64,000 nt of DNA from Levilactobacillus tujiorum (GTDB taxonomy: Bacteria; Bacillota; Bacilli; Lactobacillales; Lactobacillaceae). Location of the stretch: NCBI RefSeq assembly GCF_012641185.1, contig NZ_JAAXLK010000001.1:1-64000 (forward strand). The letters run 5' to 3'. Both the position numbers and the translations under genes were made by a program. Within the stretch, counting starts at the first letter, position 1, and every line of letters begins with the position of its first letter. This document shows positions 46,451-55,614 of this stretch, piece by piece. The notes below the pieces were generated by a model. It was not told the origin of the DNA and searched no databases. It was given only the letters and a program-made list of their open reading frames with translations.

Positions 46451-48952
46451 TTGAAACCGCAACGAGAAAAACGAAAGCGTTCACATAAAATAACGATGAC
46501 TAAAGTTGGTCTACTTACTGGCATGGTGGTTTGGGGCACAATCATGGCGACGCCCCCGGCACAAGCAGAGATGACGACCGCGCAGGAGACGGTTACTAGC
46601 GATACTAGTGCGGATAGTCAGGTGATTACGGGACAAACCGGTACCTGCAAGTGGACCTTGCAGGATGGCGTGCTTAAGTTTGAAGCGGGAAACTTTGCGA
46701 GAAATGGGGATTGGCTGAAATATAAGGATCAGGTTCAGGAAATTCAATTCACTGGGCGAGTGGTCCTTCCCGAAATGTCGGGTGACTTATTTTCCTATTT
46801 ACCAAAATTGCAGCGTTTTTTAGGGACTGAAAACGTGGATACGAGTCAGGTCACTAATATGTATGGCATGTTTATGGGTGATGAAGAATTGACGGCTTTA
46901 GACTTACGGACTTGGGATGTTAGTCATGTGTGGGCGATGCGTTATTTATTCAGAAGAACACCGAAGCTGAGGACGTTGCAGGTTGGGACGTGGGAGACGT
47001 CTTCCTTAACTTGGACGGAATCAATGTTCAGTGAATGTGGCGCGACGGATTTAGATCTTCGTCACTGGGACGTTAGTCAAGTCACCGATATGGGAAACAT
47101 GTTTTATGGTATGCGTAATCTGTCAAAGCTTGATCTGACGGGCTGGAAGACGGACAACGTCACAACAATGCAATGGATGTTCGGCGAGGATAGTCAATTG
47201 ACCGACTTGCGTTTGGGATCTAACTGGCAGACGGGTCAGGTGACGAGAATGGATGGGATGTTCATGGGAACCGGTCTCCGCACATTAGACTTGCACTCAT
47301 GGGATGTCAGTCGGGTCACGAATATGACGCAGATGTTTTGGCGATGCTATTATTTGACCACTTTGAACGTCACGGGCTGGCAAACGGGGAACGTGACCAA
47401 TATGGCGATGATGTTCCGTTACGTGCCGGCAAGTAAGTTGGCAGTTGAACAGTGGGACGTCAGTCAGGTGAAGCGGATGGAGCAGATGTTTGCGCAAACG
47501 GCCGCTAGTACGCTGGATCTCTCGCGTTGGGATGTCCGCAACGTGGTTAACTTCGAGCAAATGTTTGGGGAGAGTCGCTGCACCGATATCCGGGTGGATG
47601 GCTGGCAGACGTCACACGCGGGAAGTATGCAGAAGATGTTCATTCGGTCAAAGGCGAAAATCCTTAATCTGGCGGGCTTTGATATGTCGCAGTTGGATTA
47701 TCAGGGTAGTGGCTCGGGCTATTGGACCGATGGCCGAGTTGAGCTGATGTTAAACGGGATGCCCAATCTTCAGATCCTGAAATTAGGGACTAAGACGCAG
47801 CTAAAGGATGACAATGGTTATACGGTGGGCTTGGACACGACCCTCTGGCAGGCGGTGGACCAGGGAACCATCGCGCATCCGCAAGGCCGAATCCTAACGG
47901 GAAAAGAGCTGGAAACGACTTATACAGCGGCGATGGCGGATACCTACGTCCGCGTCTATCAAGCGGCGCCGGTGACCGTGACCTATCGGGATTTGACCAC
48001 TAACGAAGAGATCCAACCCGCCCAACAGCTAGCGGGAATTGTGGGAACCCCGTTTGAGGTTAAGACAGAGGTTGCGGGATATCAGTATCAAAAGGCCGAT
48101 GGGCCCTTAACGGGGACGTTTCAAAGCAATCCGCAAAAGGTGACCCTCTATTATTTAAAAACGGCCGCGGACTTAGGGAGTGTCACGTTCCGGTTTGTTA
48201 ATGACGCAGGCCAGCAGCTCAGACCGGATGACACGCAAATTGGTAAGGTGGGCCAGCCCTTTGTGATTGCGCCGCCGGAGATCGAGGGTTATCACTTACA
48301 TGTGGATGAGCCGTTACCCTCACAAGGGCTCTTCACGACTGAGCCGCAAGTTTTGACATTTCTCTATCGGCAGCTGGGCCAGGTTAACGTGACCTACGTC
48401 GATGAAGCGGGCCGCAAGATTGTGGCGCCCCGCAACTTTGAAGGGGAATATGGCACCCAGTACCAATTAGACCAATTCTTGAAAGGACTGGACTCAGAGC
48501 TGGCAGATTATATCTTTGTCAAAAGCATGGGTCCCGTGCCGGGCGTCTATGGTCCGGGGATCACCAGAGTGGGGTTGGTATTCAAGAAGAAGACCATCGT
48601 GACACCGAATCCCGACCCAGATCCGCAGCCCACGCCCGACCCGAATCCTGGCCCCAATCCGTTGCCGACGCCAGAGCCCAATCCAGAACCTGAAATTACC
48701 CCGCCGGCACCGGGTGGCCCAGACGAAACGGGAGCTGGGGGTGCGGGTGACCTGGTGCAAGGTGAGAGTGGTGGTCAAGGGGCTAGCGCCGTCAGCAATA
48801 GTCGTCCCCAACCACAAGTGACCGGTCATTCAGAGAGACCTACTCAGAATCAAAAGTTACCGGCAACTAGTGAGGCGACGGCGACTAAGCTGGTGGTGTT
48901 AGGAACGCTGCTGTTAGCGGGACTAGGTCGCTGGTGGTATCGTCGGCACTAG
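46451..48952 (+). CDS. Sortase-anchored BspA-like surface protein with MucBP domains
   Basis: The 833-residue protein has a long basic signal peptide (cleavage after AQA, about 40) and a TCKWTLQDGVLKFEAG entry module. About ten DUF285 repeats of roughly 24 residues follow (xLDLxxWDVSxVTxMxxMF, about 120-400), then three MucBP-type domains (about 498-565, 568-635, 637-720) and a Pro-rich wall-spanning linker (PDPDPQPTPDPN). The sorting signal is LPATSE, a hydrophobic helix and RRH. MucBP and DUF285 suggest mucin or host/plant surface adhesion. TTG start with GGGAGG at 8 bases. First of three such genes. Confidence 0.85.
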   Translation: MKPQREKRKRSHKITMTKVGLLTGMVVWGTIMATPPAQAEMTTAQETVTSDTSADSQVITGQTGTCKWTLQDGVLKFEAGNFARNGDWLKYKDQVQEIQFTGRVVLPEMSGDLFSYLPKLQRFLGTENVDTSQVTNMYGMFMGDEELTALDLRTWDVSHVWAMRYLFRRTPKLRTLQVGTWETSSLTWTESMFSECGATDLDLRHWDVSQVTDMGNMFYGMRNLSKLDLTGWKTDNVTTMQWMFGEDSQLTDLRLGSNWQTGQVTRMDGMFMGTGLRTLDLHSWDVSRVTNMTQMFWRCYYLTTLNVTGWQTGNVTNMAMMFRYVPASKLAVEQWDVSQVKRMEQMFAQTAASTLDLSRWDVRNVVNFEQMFGESRCTDIRVDGWQTSHAGSMQKMFIRSKAKILNLAGFDMSQLDYQGSGSGYWTDGRVELMLNGMPNLQILKLGTKTQLKDDNGYTVGLDTTLWQAVDQGTIAHPQGRILTGKELETTYTAAMADTYVRVYQAAPVTVTYRDLTTNEEIQPAQQLAGIVGTPFEVKTEVAGYQYQKADGPLTGTFQSNPQKVTLYYLKTAADLGSVTFRFVNDAGQQLRPDDTQIGKVGQPFVIAPPEIEGYHLHVDEPLPSQGLFTTEPQVLTFLYRQLGQVNVTYVDEAGRKIVAPRNFEGEYGTQYQLDQFLKGLDSELADYIFVKSMGPVPGVYGPGITRVGLVFKKKTIVTPNPDPDPQPTPDPNPGPNPLPTPEPNPEPEITPPAPGGPDETGAGGAGDLVQGESGGQGASAVSNSRPQPQVTGHSERPTQNQKLPATSEATATKLVVLGTLLLAGLGRWWYRRH

Positions 48953-49005
48953 CAGTCGTGCGTAGCTTGATTTAGATCAATTGAAAACGAGATGTAAAAA
49001 TAATC

Positions 49006-49043
49006 GTAAAGGGATTTTACTAACTGGTAGAATCCCTTTTTTT
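49006..49043 (+). terminator. Terminator of the first anchored surface gene
   Basis: AAAGGGATTTTAC pairs with GTAGAATCCCTTT around TAACTG, then TTTT. Confidence 0.85.
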
Positions 49044-49237
49044 CATGGCTTAGTGGTGACCGTTGGTTGTGAAAAAGTAGTTAGCTAATGGTTAATAAAA
49101 AACGTAACATTGCCAACACGCAACGCGCAGGCATTTTGTAAGGTAGCTTTCATAACCGAATCGTTCACGAGCGATACCGTTATTTTATTACATTAGTTTT
49201 ATGGGAAATGAAAAAATATGTTAATGGTTAATGCATA

Positions 49238-49266
49238 TGGACATATTTGCCGATGTGTCCTATACT
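49238..49266 (+). promoter_or_regulatory. Promoter of the second anchored surface gene
   Basis: TGGACA (49238-49243) and TATACT (49261-49266) with 17 bp spacing; a strong sigma-A match 48 bp before the SD. Confidence 0.75.
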
Positions 49267-49314
49267 GGCTTTAGACAGTATGTGAGAAGTGTTACATAAG
49301 AAAGGGGTAGCGTC

Positions 49315-51285
49315 ATGCTTAATAAGTTGGGGAATAAATCAAAACAAAGATTGACGACTTTAGCCGTCTTGGGTGTTATTGCCGGGGTCGGCTACCAAGT
49401 AGACACGGCGCAGGCGGATACTCAGCCTAACAATGACGATAATTCAGGAACGGAGAATACCGCAGTTGCGGGCACTGCCAATGATCCACAGCGTGATCAG
49501 GCCGAGATCGCTGGTCCGCAAGCGAATGTGCAACCAGAAGGAAATGAGCAGCTAGGTGATGAGCAACAATCTGAAGAACCTGCTGGAGAAACCGGAGAAT
49601 TAGGCGAAGAAGGATCAGGTCAAGAGACACAGGGACAGCAAGGCAATACCGGTGAGAAGCAGAGTAATGGAAACGTAGGCGGCACACAAGAACCGGGTAA
49701 CACTAACGAAAATGTAAGCGATGTCAACAATGCTAATAAGCAAGTTCAAGCTAGCAACGATAGTCTTAACGTGAACACCCCAGCAGCGAATACGCCGGAA
49801 AAGGGCATGACGTTGAGAGCAGCACCAGCCCCAAGTATTCAAACTGGGAATTGGGGAACTAGTACTTGGCAACTGGATGACCAAGGGATTTTGACCATCG
49901 GTGCCGGTACCTTAGGAGCCAGTTCCGAGATGCAAGATGTCAAGGACAATGTGACCAAGGTGGTCTTTGATAGTGGTGTGGTTCTACCGTGGAATTGTAA
50001 TGCACTATTCAATGAGTGGACTAAGGTCAAGTCGTATGAAGGCTTAGCTAATGTTGACGCATCGTCGGTCAATATCATGTCTAATATGTTTGCCTTTAAC
50101 TTTGCGCTAGAAAGTATTGATCTGAGTAGTTGGGATATGACGCACGTGAACAGTATGTTGGCGATGTTCCAAGGCCCTAATGCCGCCCCAGAGTTTTCAC
50201 TTGGTGGTGAAAACTATATGCACTTAACGAGTGTGAAGATGGGCCACATAGGGAATCCTTACTCCTTGAATCTTTCCGCTATGTTTGAAGGAGATAGAGT
50301 GTTAACCTCCGTTGATACTGAAAATTGGGATGTCAGTCATGCTGGTGGGATGTCTGCTATGTTTAACGGGACAGGGTTCACATCACTGGATTTGAGTAAT
50401 TGGAAAATTGAGTCAGATGGTCGGATGATCGAGACGTTCGCTAATATGCCAAATCTAACGACTATTAATTTGGAAAATATGGTCTTTACTGGATTTGTTT
50501 CGTCGATGTTCAAGAATGATACAAAATTGACGCATTTGGATTTAACTAATATTAACTCCACGTTTGTTACTGACGAGTTGAGTGGTGCAACAGGGATTAA
50601 AACGCTCACTCTAGGTGAGAAGACCCACTTAACTAATGTGGGCTACCCTGGCTATGACTATAATGTAAGCCTACCGGAAATTACCCCGACGGACGAATAC
50701 ACCGGCCTCTGGCAGTTCGTGGGTACCGGGACGGTTGATCATCCTAATGGTCCAACCTATACTGCTGCTGAATTAATGGCCACTTATGATGGCGCTGCGA
50801 TGGCTGGAACCTACGTTTGGCAGAAGGCCGATCCTAAGCCAACCACGCCAACGAATCCGGGGACGGATACAGGCAACACGACCGATCCGACGACACCAGA
50901 TGTTGATAATACGACTGACCCCACCACGCCAGATACAACCGCTCCTGAAACTGGCGGGGATGCTGATGTCGTCACTGGTGGCGATGGTGCGACGATTGAT
51001 GGGAAGCCGAGCGCCAAGCATGCTAAGTCAACTAAGACGAAATCCACAGTAAACAGCCAGCGGACCACGAAGTCTGGAGCACCCGTCACGGTCATCTTTG
51101 CTAAGCCGGATCAACAAGCGAAGGCCACTCAGCTTGCCCAACAACCAGGAACGAAGACTAACCAGCGGAGTCAAGCGGCGACGTTGCCACAGACTGGTGA
51201 GAAATCCACGAGTTGGCTGGCTACGATTGCGGGTGTCATTGGCTTAAGCTTGTTGGGATTGAACTGGTTCAAACGTCAAGATTAA
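49315..51285 (+). CDS. Sortase-anchored BspA-like DUF285 surface protein
   Basis: The 656-residue protein has a signal peptide (NKSKQRLTTLAVLGVIAG, cleavage near AQA-D at about 34), then a long acidic Gln/Glu/Gly/Asn-rich region (about 35-160). The GNWGTSTWQLDDQGILTIGAG module is followed by DUF285 repeats (about 230-420), a Thr/Pro/Asp repeat linker and the sorting signal LPQTGE with a hydrophobic helix ending LNWFKRQD. Its N- and C-termini are close copies of those of the next gene, so the two are tandem paralogues. ATG behind AAGGGG. Probable adhesin; ligand unknown. Confidence 0.85.
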   Translation: MLNKLGNKSKQRLTTLAVLGVIAGVGYQVDTAQADTQPNNDDNSGTENTAVAGTANDPQRDQAEIAGPQANVQPEGNEQLGDEQQSEEPAGETGELGEEGSGQETQGQQGNTGEKQSNGNVGGTQEPGNTNENVSDVNNANKQVQASNDSLNVNTPAANTPEKGMTLRAAPAPSIQTGNWGTSTWQLDDQGILTIGAGTLGASSEMQDVKDNVTKVVFDSGVVLPWNCNALFNEWTKVKSYEGLANVDASSVNIMSNMFAFNFALESIDLSSWDMTHVNSMLAMFQGPNAAPEFSLGGENYMHLTSVKMGHIGNPYSLNLSAMFEGDRVLTSVDTENWDVSHAGGMSAMFNGTGFTSLDLSNWKIESDGRMIETFANMPNLTTINLENMVFTGFVSSMFKNDTKLTHLDLTNINSTFVTDELSGATGIKTLTLGEKTHLTNVGYPGYDYNVSLPEITPTDEYTGLWQFVGTGTVDHPNGPTYTAAELMATYDGAAMAGTYVWQKADPKPTTPTNPGTDTGNTTDPTTPDVDNTTDPTTPDTTAPETGGDADVVTGGDGATIDGKPSAKHAKSTKTKSTVNSQRTTKSGAPVTVIFAKPDQQAKATQLAQQPGTKTNQRSQAATLPQTGEKSTSWLATIAGVIGLSLLGLNWFKRQD

Positions 51286-51307
51286 ATTGATAGGTATTTC
51301 GACCGAG

Positions 51308-51342
51308 TAAGGATCTGAGGCAGAAGTCTCAGATCCTTTTTG
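51308..51342 (+). terminator. Terminator of the second anchored surface gene
   Basis: AAGGATCTGAG pairs perfectly with CTCAGATCCTT, then TTTT. Confidence 0.9.
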
Positions 51343-51605
51343 CGTACTGGATATAGCCGAAGTGTGGGTCAAAAGGCCGGTAGCTAGTTAGCTGAATGAA
51401 CTGACCGCTTAAGCCCTAACTGATGGATGGGGATGATGAGGAGCAGGAAATGTCAGCACAAACAACAATCCTTCCAACGAATGGATTGATTAAGTAAATA
51501 AATGTGAACCAAATAGTTATATTTGTTAGATTTTTGCGAGCGATGGTTGTACACTGATGGTAACAGAAACCGTGAAGTGTTACATAAAGTTTGGAGGGAA
51601 TTCGC

Positions 51606-53783
51606 ATGAAAGATTTAAAGTTGGGGAATAAATCAAAGCAAAGGTTGACGACCTTAGTGGTTTTGGGGGCTATCGTTGGTTTGGGGTACCAAGTTGATAC
51701 GGCCTATGCGGATACGTCGACGGCTAACGATACTGATACGCCGGCGACCGAATCCAAGACGACAGTGACTGATGACACGACTAGCCAGAAGGTGACGTTG
51801 TCGAATGGCTCGCAGTCGGTGGGCACAACCTCCGATGAACAACAGACGGGCGACCAGACGGAAAATGATGCGACTGAAAAGCCAGCTACACCAGCACCTG
51901 CGCCAGCCAAGGACGCTACCGACCCAGCACAGCCAACATCGGAGGAAAAGGAGCCAGCTAAACCAGTTGTGCCTAGTGATCCAGCACCCGCACCACAGAC
52001 TGGTGCACCAGAAAACTCAAAAGAAGCGGCTAGCACGGCGCCTGAGCAGACCACGTCTAAACAGTCGAGCGATGAGGAGAGCGTTGGTATTGGACGATTA
52101 GCGCGCGTTCAGGGTCCACAGACGCTGCTGCGTACAGATACAGCGACTGAGGACGCTGCGGTCAAAGCACCGACGATTGTGAAATCGGGGACATTTGGGA
52201 CCAGCCCCTGGACGCTTGACAGTGACGGGGTCATGACTTTCTCCGCCGGAACTTTTGGTGCGGGGATAAGCCCAGCGTTTTATAAATCTGTCGTGACTAA
52301 GATTGTTTTTGCGGGACCCGTCGTGTTAAACGCCAATTCTAGGATGGCTTTCTTGGAAACCCCCAATTTAAAGACAATTGAGGGCTTGGAGAATGTTGAT
52401 GCGAGTCAAGTCGTGGACATGAGTCAGATGTTTCAGCAAAGTGGCTTGACCAGTCTCGATCTTAGTAGCTGGGACCTGAGCCACGTCACGGATATGAGTG
52501 ATGCCTTTTCTCGGGACCGTTCATTGACGAGCTTGAAACTGGGGAAGACGACCAGTGCCGTCACGAGCATGGAAGATATGTTAGTGGGCGATAGTGCGCT
52601 GACGTCGGTCGACGCGGCGGATTGGAACGTCAGCAGTCTGCAGGACCTCGAGGATCTCTTTCAGGGGGATGCTAGTCTAACGAGCTTAGATTTGAGTAGC
52701 TGGGATACCAGTCACCTAACGTCCCTAAGTAATCTGTTTAATGGGATGAGTAATTTGACGAGTTTGAACGTGGCAAATTGGGATACCAGTCACGTCACAG
52801 ATTTCGTGCAGACTTTTCAAGACTTGCCAAAACTGACGACGCTTGATCTCAGTAACTGGGATGTCTCCAGCGGGACGCAATTTGCAGAAATGTTTAGAGG
52901 CGACTCAGCTTTGACCGGACTGGACCTGAGTCGCTGGCAGACGGGGCCGATTGTCTACATGGGCTATATGTTTGATCAGAATGCGAGCTTAACTAAACTG
53001 GATCTTTCCGGGTTCAAGCTTGCTGCTGGCGATGAAGGTGTGGCGCTAGATCAGGCATTGGCCGGAACCACAGCGCTTAAAGAATTAACGCTCAGTAAGG
53101 ATATGATTCTTGGTGATGCTGATGCTACTACGACTGACAATGCCAATTTGCCAGCTGTTGCGAAGACGGATGCTTACACGGGTCTTTGGCAAGCGGTAGG
53201 TAGTGGTACGATTGCTAATCCTAAGGGAGCCACCTTTACCAGTAAACAGTTAAGTACTGGTTATGATGGCGCCACGATGGCTGATACTTACGTTTGGCAG
53301 CCAGTGGCGAAGACGACACCAGATAATCCTGGCACTGGAACGGATACGGGGAATCCGACCAATCCTGATAATCCTACGAATCCGGGGACGGAACCTGATC
53401 AAGGGACCGATACCGCGGGTGATGGTGATGTTGTAACCGCTGGGGATGGCGATGCCATTGTTGACAATGGCCAATCGGCTACGGAACCTCAGCCAAAGTC
53501 AGCCCAAGAAACAACGGATAAGACGAGTCAGTCGGCGAAAGTAGTGACGGGCCATGCGGCAGCGACGGTTCAAAAGGGCTCGAATCAAGGAACCCCACTG
53601 AAAGTGGCGGTCCACACGACGGTCCCAAAGCAAGCCCAGCAGCCGGTAACCCACCAACAATCTCAAGCTATGTCGGCAAAGTTGCCACAGACTAATGAGC
53701 AACCGCAGAACTGGCTAGCAGTGGTTGCCGGGGCACTAGGATTAACGTTATTAGGCTTGAATTGGTTCAAACGGCAAAACTAA
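51606..53783 (+). CDS. Sortase-anchored BspA-like DUF285 surface protein
   Basis: The 725-residue protein has a signal peptide almost identical to that of the previous gene (LGNKSKQRLTTLVVLGAIVG, cleavage near AYA-D). A long Thr/Pro/Glu-rich stalk (about 35-185), a GTFGTSPWTLDSDGVMTFSAG module and about nine DUF285 repeats (LDLSSWDTSHLTSLSNLF type, about 265-470) follow, then a linker and the sorting signal LPQTNE with LLGLNWFKRQN. ATG at 51606 follows GGAGGG; the frame extends to a TTG 15 bases earlier, which overlaps the SD. Expected at the cell wall; adhesion is the family role. Confidence 0.85.
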   Translation: MKDLKLGNKSKQRLTTLVVLGAIVGLGYQVDTAYADTSTANDTDTPATESKTTVTDDTTSQKVTLSNGSQSVGTTSDEQQTGDQTENDATEKPATPAPAPAKDATDPAQPTSEEKEPAKPVVPSDPAPAPQTGAPENSKEAASTAPEQTTSKQSSDEESVGIGRLARVQGPQTLLRTDTATEDAAVKAPTIVKSGTFGTSPWTLDSDGVMTFSAGTFGAGISPAFYKSVVTKIVFAGPVVLNANSRMAFLETPNLKTIEGLENVDASQVVDMSQMFQQSGLTSLDLSSWDLSHVTDMSDAFSRDRSLTSLKLGKTTSAVTSMEDMLVGDSALTSVDAADWNVSSLQDLEDLFQGDASLTSLDLSSWDTSHLTSLSNLFNGMSNLTSLNVANWDTSHVTDFVQTFQDLPKLTTLDLSNWDVSSGTQFAEMFRGDSALTGLDLSRWQTGPIVYMGYMFDQNASLTKLDLSGFKLAAGDEGVALDQALAGTTALKELTLSKDMILGDADATTTDNANLPAVAKTDAYTGLWQAVGSGTIANPKGATFTSKQLSTGYDGATMADTYVWQPVAKTTPDNPGTGTDTGNPTNPDNPTNPGTEPDQGTDTAGDGDVVTAGDGDAIVDNGQSATEPQPKSAQETTDKTSQSAKVVTGHAAATVQKGSNQGTPLKVAVHTTVPKQAQQPVTHQQSQAMSAKLPQTNEQPQNWLAVVAGALGLTLLGLNWFKRQN

Positions 53784-53800
53784 AGGAATACGACGAAACA

Positions 53801-53832
53801 GGGATCGACCACTAATGGTGATCCTTGTTTTA
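53801..53832 (+). terminator. Terminator of the third anchored surface gene
   Basis: AGGGATC(GA)CCAC pairs with GGTGATCCTT, followed by GTTTT. Confidence 0.65.
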
Positions 53833-54085
53833 TGATTTATACCAATTATTTGCAGTATTATACGCTATCAATAACGACAAAGGGGTAAATGATTTTCAGA
53901 CCATGCAGAGAGGGAAAGTGACTGATAGCCCTAAAATAAAGATATTTATATAAAGGGCTCTGTCCGATTATTTAAATAATTGTATATAGTTAAAAGTGTT
54001 TACTTTATTTGCTGAGTTTGGTAAGCTCAAAGCAACTATCGCAGGGGGCGTTAATTTTGACGACTTTACGAGGAGGATGCGGCTA
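53833..54085 (+). other. AT-rich leader of the Rgg-like gene with a hairpin
   Basis: AGCCCT (53927-53932) and AGGGCT (53954-53959) enclose ATAAA-GATA-TTTAT, forming a stable hairpin at 53927-53959. It may be a regulator site. The first 90 bp of the long open frame from 53996 have no SD and are treated as leader. Confidence 0.45.
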
Positions 54086-54922
54086 ATGGCAACCACGATC
54101 ACGAGTTTTGCGACGGCAATCACAGTTATAGGACAGTACTTGCAGCATCGGCGCCAAGCCTTGGGTTTTTCTCAAGAAATGGTCGCGGCAGGGATTTGTT
54201 TGCCAGCGACCATTGCGCAAATTGAGCAAGGGCAACATGTGCCCAATACGACTTTATTGGGACGTCTCTGTGAACGCCTCCGGTTGCCCCTGGAACAGGG
54301 ACTGGGCGGGGATTTTCCGATTCGACGGTTACCGTCGTTTAGTCGTAAAGTACACCGGCTAGCACGTCAGCAGCGGTATGCCGAGCTGGTGACGTATATG
54401 GAGAATCCAGGGCGCTTACAGGTCTTACAAACGGATGAGGATCTTAAGAGCTATTACTATTACGACGGTTGGGCGTACTATCGGACCACACAAGACGGTC
54501 CGGCGGCGTTACAGCGCATTCGTACCGGACTTAGTATGATCATGCCACAGCACCCCCTGCGCTATCGGACGTTGGAAGTGTTATTGATGGCCATGGAAAA
54601 TTACATCCAGGTTGCCAGTACGCAACAATTTGACTGCGCCAGCTTCGAGCGCACGTTGCAAATTATTCGTGAGAATCGGCTGATTGATCGCAATGCGAGT
54701 TTAGGCGTGATCTTTCAGCAATACGCGCAGCTGTGCCTGCAATTGGGCCACCCGCAACAGGCATTAGCCATCTTATTGGAGGGCATTGACTGGGCGACCA
54801 CCCATCAAGCGGAGGGCTTGCTGGCCGCTGACTATTACATATTGGCGCAGGTTTATCTGGCGTTACAGCCAGCCATCGTGGGGGCGACCACAAACTGGCT
54901 ATCAGGAGGAATAGAACAGTGA
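54086..54922 (+). CDS. Rgg/MutR-like helix-turn-helix regulator with helical repeat domain
   Basis: The 278-residue protein has an N-terminal XRE helix-turn-helix (about 13-70; LQHRRQALGFSQEMVAAGICLPATIAQIEQGQHVPN), then an all-helical C-terminal region (about 90-270) like the TPR-like peptide-binding domain of Rgg/PlcR-type quorum-sensing regulators. ATG at 54086 follows GAGGAGG. Its stop TGA overlaps the ATG of a 48-codon ORF. It may control the surface-protein genes upstream; target and signal unknown. Confidence 0.75.
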   Translation: MATTITSFATAITVIGQYLQHRRQALGFSQEMVAAGICLPATIAQIEQGQHVPNTTLLGRLCERLRLPLEQGLGGDFPIRRLPSFSRKVHRLARQQRYAELVTYMENPGRLQVLQTDEDLKSYYYYDGWAYYRTTQDGPAALQRIRTGLSMIMPQHPLRYRTLEVLLMAMENYIQVASTQQFDCASFERTLQIIRENRLIDRNASLGVIFQQYAQLCLQLGHPQQALAILLEGIDWATTHQAEGLLAADYYILAQVYLALQPAIVGATTNWLSGGIEQ

Positions 54923-55068
54923 TGAGTGATTGGGCGGCAATTCAAGCTGCACTATTTATGATGCGCGCCAATTTGCGCGTAGAGGAGCGGGTACGGACTG
55001 ATGAAGGCGAGAAGCGTGAACCAGCGCCGCGCAGTCCGCAAGCATCAAGTCAGGGTGAGGACCGCTGA
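54922..55068 (+). CDS. 48-residue protein coupled to the Rgg-like regulator
   Basis: ATG overlaps the regulator stop (TGATG), with AGGAGGA ten bases before, an arrangement of translational coupling. The N-terminal third (MSDWAAIQAALFMMRANLRV) is amphipathic; the rest is charged and disordered-looking. It lacks a signal peptide, so it is not an obvious secreted pheromone precursor. No family recognised. Confidence 0.55.
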   Translation: MSDWAAIQAALFMMRANLRVEERVRTDEGEKREPAPRSPQASSQGEDR

Positions 55069-55156
55069 GAAAAAATTTGAAAAATAAAAAATAGAAGTCG
55101 ACTTTTTACGGAGTTAAGTCATGTAGCGTAAGGCAACCCCGTCGGTCGGCCCCGAT

Positions 55157-55276
55157 TTGCTTAACCAATTATTCTATGCTATACTACTAGCTTGTGAGTA
55201 TCTGGCTTTCGCTAGAGTCTCTCCTTGCTCCCGCATCGCAGTGGGGGCCTGAAGTCCATAAGGAGGTGTAACATTC
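55157..55276 (+). promoter_or_regulatory. rpsF promoter and S6:S18-type leader
   Basis: TTGCTT (55157-55162) and TATACT (55180-55185) with 17 bp spacing. In the leader GCTCCCGC (55227-55234) pairs with GTGGGGGC (55241-55248) around ATCGCA. Such a hairpin just before rpsF is where the S6:S18 complex is known to bind for autoregulation in many bacteria; the match here is by position and shape. Confidence 0.65.
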
Positions 55277-55573
55277 ATGGAAACTACTAAATACGAAATT
55301 ACCTACATCATTCGTCCAGATCTTGACGATGCCGCAAAGACCGCATTGGTTGAACGCTTCGACAAGTTGCTTAAGGATAACGGTGCTGACATCCTTGACT
55401 CAAAGGATTGGTCCAAGCGTCGTTTTGCTTACGAAATTGGCGGTTTTAACGAAGGTATCTACCACGTTATTACTTTAAACGCTAATGACGATGCAGCATT
55501 GAACGAATTTGACCGTTTATCCAAGATCAATGACAGTATCTTACGTCACATGATCGTTAAGCGTGAAGACTAA
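55277..55573 (+). CDS. rpsF: 30S ribosomal protein S6
   Basis: The 98-residue protein, [18 protein letters not shown] at the start and ending [11 protein letters not shown], matches S6 throughout. SD AAGGAGG. First gene of the rpsF-ssb-rpsR operon; partners S18 in the 30S platform. Confidence 0.97.
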   Translation: METTKYEITYIIRPDLDDAAKTALVERFDKLLKDNGADILDSKDWSKRRFAYEIGGFNEGIYHVITLNANDDAALNEFDRLSKINDSILRHMIVKRED

Positions 55574-55614
55574 TTTGACTTTAAACTTTTAATTTTGAGA
55601 GGAGTTATTCAGCA

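Noticed and set aside
48859-48863. LPATS read as a broken sorting signal
   Set aside because: The following hydrophobic helix and basic tail are intact and the TxE pattern matches its neighbours, so a working variant is likelier.
53996-54085. Longer start (GTG 53996) for the Rgg-like regulator
   Set aside because: No SD there, and GAGGAGG with proper spacing precedes the ATG at 54086.
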